A stretch of DNA of 64,000 bases from Lathyrus oleraceus (Eukaryota > Streptophyta > Magnoliopsida > Fabales > Fabaceae): positions 428,553,319 to 428,617,318 of the forward strand of contig NC_066584.1 of assembly GCF_024323335.1 (NCBI RefSeq), given 5' to 3'. The notes below the pieces were generated by a model. The model saw only the letters and a program-made list of their open reading frames with translations. It was not told the origin of the DNA and searched no databases. Below are positions 58,668 to 64,000 of this stretch, piece by piece (positions within the stretch are counted from its first letter, which is position 1; each line of letters starts with the position of its first letter). Both the position numbers and the translations under genes were made by a program.

Positions 58668-61600
58668 AGAGTCACACAATATTCCTAATTAGAATCATTT
58701 TACTTTTCATGTTTATTGGATCACTAACAGTTTGGATCTTGTTGCCAACAAAGATCTACCGCAACACATGGACTGTCACCCTAGAAAACAAGCTCAACTC
58801 TACATACTTCAGAGAGCAAGGTAAATCTACTAGGTTATTCTATATTATTTCTTTTTTACTTTTATATGATTATTGATTTATTATTACTTTAATTGTTTAT
58901 TATTTTAGGGGTAAATCTCTTGCTTTTTACATTTCCTATTATGTTCATTGGAGCTCTTGGTGGTATTTATCTCCATCTTCATCAGGAACATATAACACAA
59001 AACTTACCCTCCACAAGGTACCTAGCTAGCCTATAAATATTACTTTAATTAATCTTTAATTATTGTTTAATTTTTATTAGAATTGTATCTATGTTTTGGT
59101 TTCAGTGGTGGTGCTCTAAAAAGATTAATATGTTTCCTGAGACGTCCATTTCTGGTGATGTCTCCATTTGGAATAGTTTCAGCTATGGAGCTTTGTTTTG
59201 CACTCATGTTTGTTGCACTTTTGATATGGTCTCTTGGTAATTACTTATATATTAGTTTTGGTAACCTCCATATGCATAAAGCAGGAGAGAAAGTGTAAAT
59301 AATCTAACCTTGTCCTTTTTTTGTTGTTGTTGTTGCTGGTTTCAAGAAAAAGGGTCTTGATAATCTGAATTACGATATTAATATAAAATTTGGTGTATTG
59401 ATTGATTTTGTATTAGATGGGAAGCGAAGTTTAGGAGTGTATCATTGAGACTTGGTTACATAGGAAACATATGTTGGGCATTTTTGTTCTTTCCGGTGAC
59501 AAGAGGGTCTTCAATTCTGCGTCTGGTTGGACTCACTTCTGAGTCAAGCATCAAATACCATATATGGCTTGGACATTTATCGATGGTTCTTTTTGCTGCT
59601 CATACTATTGGTTTTATCATCTATTGGGCCATCACCAATCAAATGATTGAGGTATGTATTTTATGTGCAATCTTAGTTACCACTTGTTTATGATAAGGTG
59701 ATTTCTTATGCATTTGAGGTCCCATGATATATATGGCAAAGAATCTATTGTCTCTTTCTAATTGGAATTGAGTCTTTACATTGTTGTTCCTCCATTAAAT
59801 ATTTGAAAGAGATTGAATTCAAAACCGATTTCAATAAGACCACCCTACCTTCTAAACTCAAAAATTTATTCATCCGAAGTTCTAATATTTTAGAAAATAA
59901 CTTTACAAAAGGATCCCAAATCTCTTCCTTCTTCGAGTTCATACCAATATGAAGCCTTAAATATTTTAAAGTGATAAAATCCACCTATTAGTGTAAATAC
60001 TTTTATGTCCAATCTATAAAAGGCCTCTCTTCAATAATTACATGAAAACAACTCATTGTAAAATTGAATTTAATACCTAAGGCGGACTCAAAACTTCTAA
60101 AAACCGCCTTAACAGTTAAGAGGTTTTCAACTGACATAACTCTACCAACATCATATCATCGCATACCGGAGATGAGATGTCGTTAATCCATCCAAATTCA
60201 CCTTAAAACCTTCAAAAGCATCAACCCGAGACAACCTTTTTCAAAGAACCAATAAGACCCGCTACCACTAGAAGAAAAAGGAAAAGGGTTAACGGGTCTC
60301 CTTGTTTCAAATCATTTTAGATACTAATCTCTTCTATTGGACAACCGTTCACCAAAATAATAGAGGGACTCTTTAAAAGAACACAATCTCTAATCCACGA
60401 CCTTCACCTACCGTTGAACTTAAACATCTGGAGTATATATAATTTAAGAAAGACCAATTGACAGAGTTATTAACCTTCTCAAAATCAACTTTCAACACAA
60501 AATACTATCTCTTAGACATCTTTTCAAGATCTAAAACCTCATTAAATGCAACAATACCATCCACTAACAATCTTTAAGAAATACCGATTATTTTAGGGAG
60601 ACAAGCTTTCCCATAACCAGATTTCGGCCTACCAACCAACACCTGCCACGAGCTTATACAAAGAATCAATAAGGAAAATAGGTCTAAAATTCTCCGACTA
60701 CATAGATAATTATTTGGTTGAAATATAAAATAAATAGTTATGTTTGTCAAAATATTATTTATTTTCAATTACTTTCTTATAAATAATTATTTTGTGATGA
60801 GTATTAGTTAAATGATACTTTTTCAAATGATAATATAAAATATTATGAAATTATTTAAATTTTTCATAGACTTTGTTTGTTTGGGAGTTTGGAAGGAAAG
60901 AAAGAGGAGGACTTTGAAAAATGAAAATGATTGAGTGAAAAAAATAGAAAAATTCTGATTTGGAGGATTTTTAAGAATTTATTTTTATTCATAACATCAA
61001 AAACCTTATAATTTGAGAGAATTATAAATTTGTATTGGAAGAGGATTTTGGAAGATTTAAAAAAATTATTCAAATATAATTTTTGTTATTGTATTTTAAA
61101 AAGTAAAAATATATTAATAAAAACTATTTTATTATTCTAAATAACCTTTTTTAAAATGTTAAAATGATTTTTTGTATTTCTTTTAAAATTCATGTTTCGA
61201 AATCCTCCATTTCATTAGTCTTCTAGATATAACTTGTAGTTTTCCTTTTATTGTGTATGAGAGATAGTATTTTCTTCAAAGCTTTTAAGTTCTTTTTTGA
61301 AAATAGATATTATTTTTTCCCACATAGATGACTTAATATTATTGTTGTTGACAATCTTAGTCCTAGTCCTAGTCCTAGATGAAAGATAAACTTCTTGTAA
61401 CCTAAAACTTTCTCAAATTAATTACCCTAGACTAGCTCAATAACTTTTCTTAAAAAAGGAAGAAGATAAAATTATTATATAGTGACCCTCATCACCTTTT
61501 CATAATTATTCTTAAAAATCTTTATTGTGTACTACTATTTTTTCAAAAGATATTAATTGCATCAAACTTTAAACAAGGTATTGTTTTTTAATGACAAATT

Positions 61601-63542
61601 ATCATTAAAAAGCGAAAAATTTATAATAAAAAATCAATAATATTCGAACAAGACTGAAAACAAACAAACAACTAGTTTAATAGAAAAATTAACTAGGTAA
61701 CCCCTCACCCTATAAACCTATATAGATAATTGATAGTTAGAAATATCATATGCATAGAAAATGATTCGTATTCAGAAAAGACATTAATATGAATTAATGT
61801 GTTAATTTGTTCCAACCATGCATATAAATATATTGTTTATGTCATAGATGCTAGAGTGGAGCAAAACTTATGTCTCCAATGTAGCCGGAGAGATTGCAAG
61901 TTTAATAGCACTAGTAATGTGGATAACGAGTATTTCACGCATAAGGCGTAAAATGTATGAAGTATTCTTCTACACTCACCATCTCTACATTCTCTATATC
62001 TTATTCTATGCAATCCATGTTGGAGTTGAATACATGTGCATGATTGCTCCTGGGATTTTTCTATTCCTCATTGATAGACATCTTAGATTCTTACAATCTC
62101 GCCAAAATGCTCGGTTATTATCGGCTCGCATTTTGCCTTGTGATGCACTTGAGCTCAACTTCTCCAAGAATCCTAGTAAGTGATAATCATAAACTCATTT
62201 ATTGAGCTATTTGAATCAAAACTATTTGGAAGAATTTAAGAATAAAACATGATCAAACAAAATTTTCATTTTTTGGTTTAATTTGCAACTTCAGGTTTAT
62301 ACTATAACCCCACAAGCTTGGTGTTCATAAATGTTCCAAAAGTTTCCAAGCTGCAATGGCACCCTTTTACAGTGACTTCTAGTTGTAATATGGAAACTAA
62401 TAATCTCAGTGTTACCATAAAAAATGTTGGTAGCTGGTCAAACACGCTTTATCAACAACTTTCATCTTCATCTTTGGAACATCTTAATGTTTCAGTTGAA
62501 GGACCCTATGGACCTCACACTAAACAATTTCTAAGGTTAGTGTTAATTAGCTTCATCCTCGTAGCAAAATCCATGCTTCTTGATACATATATAGTACTAT
62601 AATCTATCATCATTCTTCTGTCTCAGGCATGAACAGATTGTGATGGTAAGTGGTGGAAGTGGCATAACTCCGTTCATATCGATAATTCGAGATCTCATAT
62701 TTCAAAGCCAACAGCAACAATTCCAAGCTCCAAAACTCCTACTTGTTTGTGTTTTCAAGAATTATGTTGATCTAACAATGTTAGAACTTATGCTTCCTGC
62801 TTCTGCTTCTGGTTCAACAACTCAAATCTCAAACCTTCATTTACAAATCGAAGCTTACATCACGAGAGAAAAACAAGAACCTTCAACAGAAACTCAAAAA
62901 CCTATCCAAACAATATGGTTTAAGCCAAACCTCTCAGATTCTCCTATCTCACTTGTATTAGGCCCAAATAATTGGTTATGGCTTAGTGCCGTAATCACGT
63001 CATCTTTCATCATGTTTCTTCTTCTTTTAGGAATTTTAACTCGTTACTATATTTATCCGATGGAGAAGAACTCGAGTGAAGTGTATAATTGGACATTCAA
63101 GGTTATGTGGTACATGTTTCTAATCTGTGCATGCATATGTGTATGTTCTAGTGTTGCTTTTCTTTGGTGGAAAAGACAAAACACTTTAGAAAATAAGCAA
63201 ATAAATGTAGAAGTTTCAACACCAACAAGAGAACTTGAAAGCATTCCTCATCAATCTTTAGTGGAAGCTACCAATGTACATTTTGGTGCAAGACCTGATC
63301 TAAAAAGTAAGTGGGGGAAGGGTATTTTGGTAAATATAGTTGAGTTTTACTATATATTATTTCAATTGGAAAATGATCTATAAAATTTTGCTAATTTTGC
63401 AGAAATTATGTTTGAGTTTGAATGCAAAGATGTTGGAGTCATGGTATGTGGTCCAAGAAAATTGAGACATGAAGTTGCCAAAATTTGTGCTTCTGGTTTA
63501 GCTGATAATCTTCACTTTGAATCCATCAGCTTTAATTGGTGA
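58664..63542 (+). CDS. FRO: Ferric reductase oxidase (FRO), 692 aa, eight exons
   Basis: FRO enzymes pass electrons from cytosolic NADPH through FAD and two hemes across a membrane, reducing Fe(III)-chelates (or Cu(II)) before uptake. Exons: 58664-58820, 58909-59017, 59106-59294, 59417-59651, 61848-62175, 62295-62535, 62627-63306, 63403-63542; all introns are GT-AG and the phases join to 692 codons. Residues 5-27 form an N-terminal membrane segment. The heme ligand pattern is H200/H214 and H274/H287, with the spacing of gp91phox-type flavocytochromes. HPFT (362-365) binds FAD, GPYG (409-412) and GGSGITP (429-435) serve nucleotide binding, two further membrane segments lie at about 535-610, and VCGP (661-664) is the C-terminal NADPH motif. 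Family length is about 700-740. It appears intact; which FRO member it is cannot be settled here. Confidence 0.93.
59750..60690 (-). pseudogene. LINE (non-LTR) reverse transcriptase fossil in FRO intron 4
   Basis: Reading the minus strand from about 60690 down, degenerate L1-type RT is recognisable in order: a KSGYGKACLP-like stretch near 60600, VDFEKVNNSVNW near 60480, a GDP-containing motif near 60300, a CDDMMLV remnant of the YADD active site near 60160, then YLRLHIGMNSKKEEIWDPF and LSLEGRVVLLKSVLNSI (59800-59940). Stops and frameshifts are frequent and no poly(A) tail or target duplication is obvious. It is antisense to FRO, so it adds no coding sequence to it. Confidence 0.8.
60883..61215. 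repeat. Possible MITE, copy 2, in FRO intron 4
   Basis: It starts TTTGGGAGTTTGGAAGG, followed by GAGGAGG, matching the complement of the right end of the segment at 57463-57822; the AT-rich interior has repeated GAGGATTTTGG. The right end (AAATCCTCCATTTCATTAG) is a weak inverted match. Boundaries are uncertain. Confidence 0.3.
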
Positions 63543-64000
63543 TACATAATATATATTGTAAATCATTTGCTTATATTGTGTGTGTATAATATACCATCTG
63601 TAAAATATCCATATATTTTTTTGGTTAAGGTAAAATATCCATATCGATTCTTCGATATAGTTAATCAGTTGTGAACAAGTGCAATTGCACATATGTATGT
63701 GTTCATGGATTAATGTTTTTACTTCTTATTTGTTGTTCTTCATATGTTTGTATATTGAGTGGATATCCCCAAAATTTGTACTTAAGTTTTCTTATCAATG
63801 TATTGATTTGATTATATACTTAATTTTCAAAAGTAATTAATAGTTTGAAAGGCTGGATTTTCAAAGAAGAATGAGGTCGGATTGCAATGTATGTTCTAGG
63901 AGAAACTATGACTCAAAGAAGTTCATAATTTGAAAGATTTACTGAATAGGGTGTATCCTTACATTAATTATGAAGAAAACTTCCTAGCCATGGGAATCAA
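63543..64000. other. FRO 3' flank
   Basis: AT-rich sequence after the stop codon with no further gene. It should hold the FRO 3' untranslated region; no canonical AATAAA is obvious in the first 150 bases, which is common in plants. Confidence 0.5.

Larger units (their letters stand above)
59652..61847 (+). other. FRO intron 4, enlarged
   Basis: At 2,196 bp this intron is about twenty times longer than the other six (88-122 bp). It starts GTATGT and ends CATAG. It contains the antisense LINE fossil at 59750-60690 and a possible MITE at 60883-61215; the remainder is AT-rich with nothing recognisable. Confidence 0.85.

Noticed and set aside
59083..59298. The open frame at FRO exon 3 read as a separate small gene
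   Set aside because: It extends through splice sites on both sides; the phases show that it is exon 3 (59106-59294) plus intron sequence.

Overview
This is plant nuclear DNA, most likely from a legume of the pea/vetch tribe (Fabeae). The case rests on very long Ogre-type Ty3/gypsy LTR retrotransposons, which are typical of legumes and most abundant in Fabeae, and on one intron-containing ferric reductase (FRO) gene. About 54 kb of retrotransposon sequence lies next to roughly 9 kb of AT-rich DNA carrying that single intact gene. There are no rRNA or tRNA genes, CRISPR arrays or bacterial features.

Positions 1-54674 are a nested stack. The oldest layer is an Ogre element on the minus strand. 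Its 5' LTR is 50702-54674 and its primer binding site is near 50677-50695. Its body runs leftwards: leader, ORF1 (43385-44835), a first gag-pro cassette (39780-43122), then the tail of a second ORF1 with a second gag-pro and the start of RT. Four insertions cut it. (a) A solo LTR at 45535-50477 is flanked by CCTAT. (b) A near-complete plus-strand Ogre at 16387-37718 is flanked by ACACC; its 3' LTR holds a solo LTR of another family (34402-36387, flanked by CCCAC). (c) A decayed Tekay-like chromovirus at 5077-15006 is flanked by ATCAA. (d) A further Ogre LTR at 1-4118 runs off the left edge. Every retroelement coding region carries stops, frameshifts or deletions.

The inner Ogre (16387-37718) is the best preserved. 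It has ORF1, a gag fused to the post-protease linker by a large deletion, a probable intron, and RT, RNase H, a second RNase H and integrase with only three stops and one frameshift. Directly after the integrase stop lie three consecutive stem-loops whose outer stems differ in sequence but stay complementary. I consider this the most interesting signal in the window.

From 54675 to 58587 the DNA is non-repetitive and AT-rich, apart from an env-like gene remnant (54752-55378), a TA microsatellite and a possible MITE. From 58664 to 63542 an eight-exon FRO gene encodes a complete 692-residue membrane flavocytochrome. All introns are GT-AG and all exon phases agree. Its fourth intron (2.2 kb) contains an antisense LINE reverse-transcriptase fossil.
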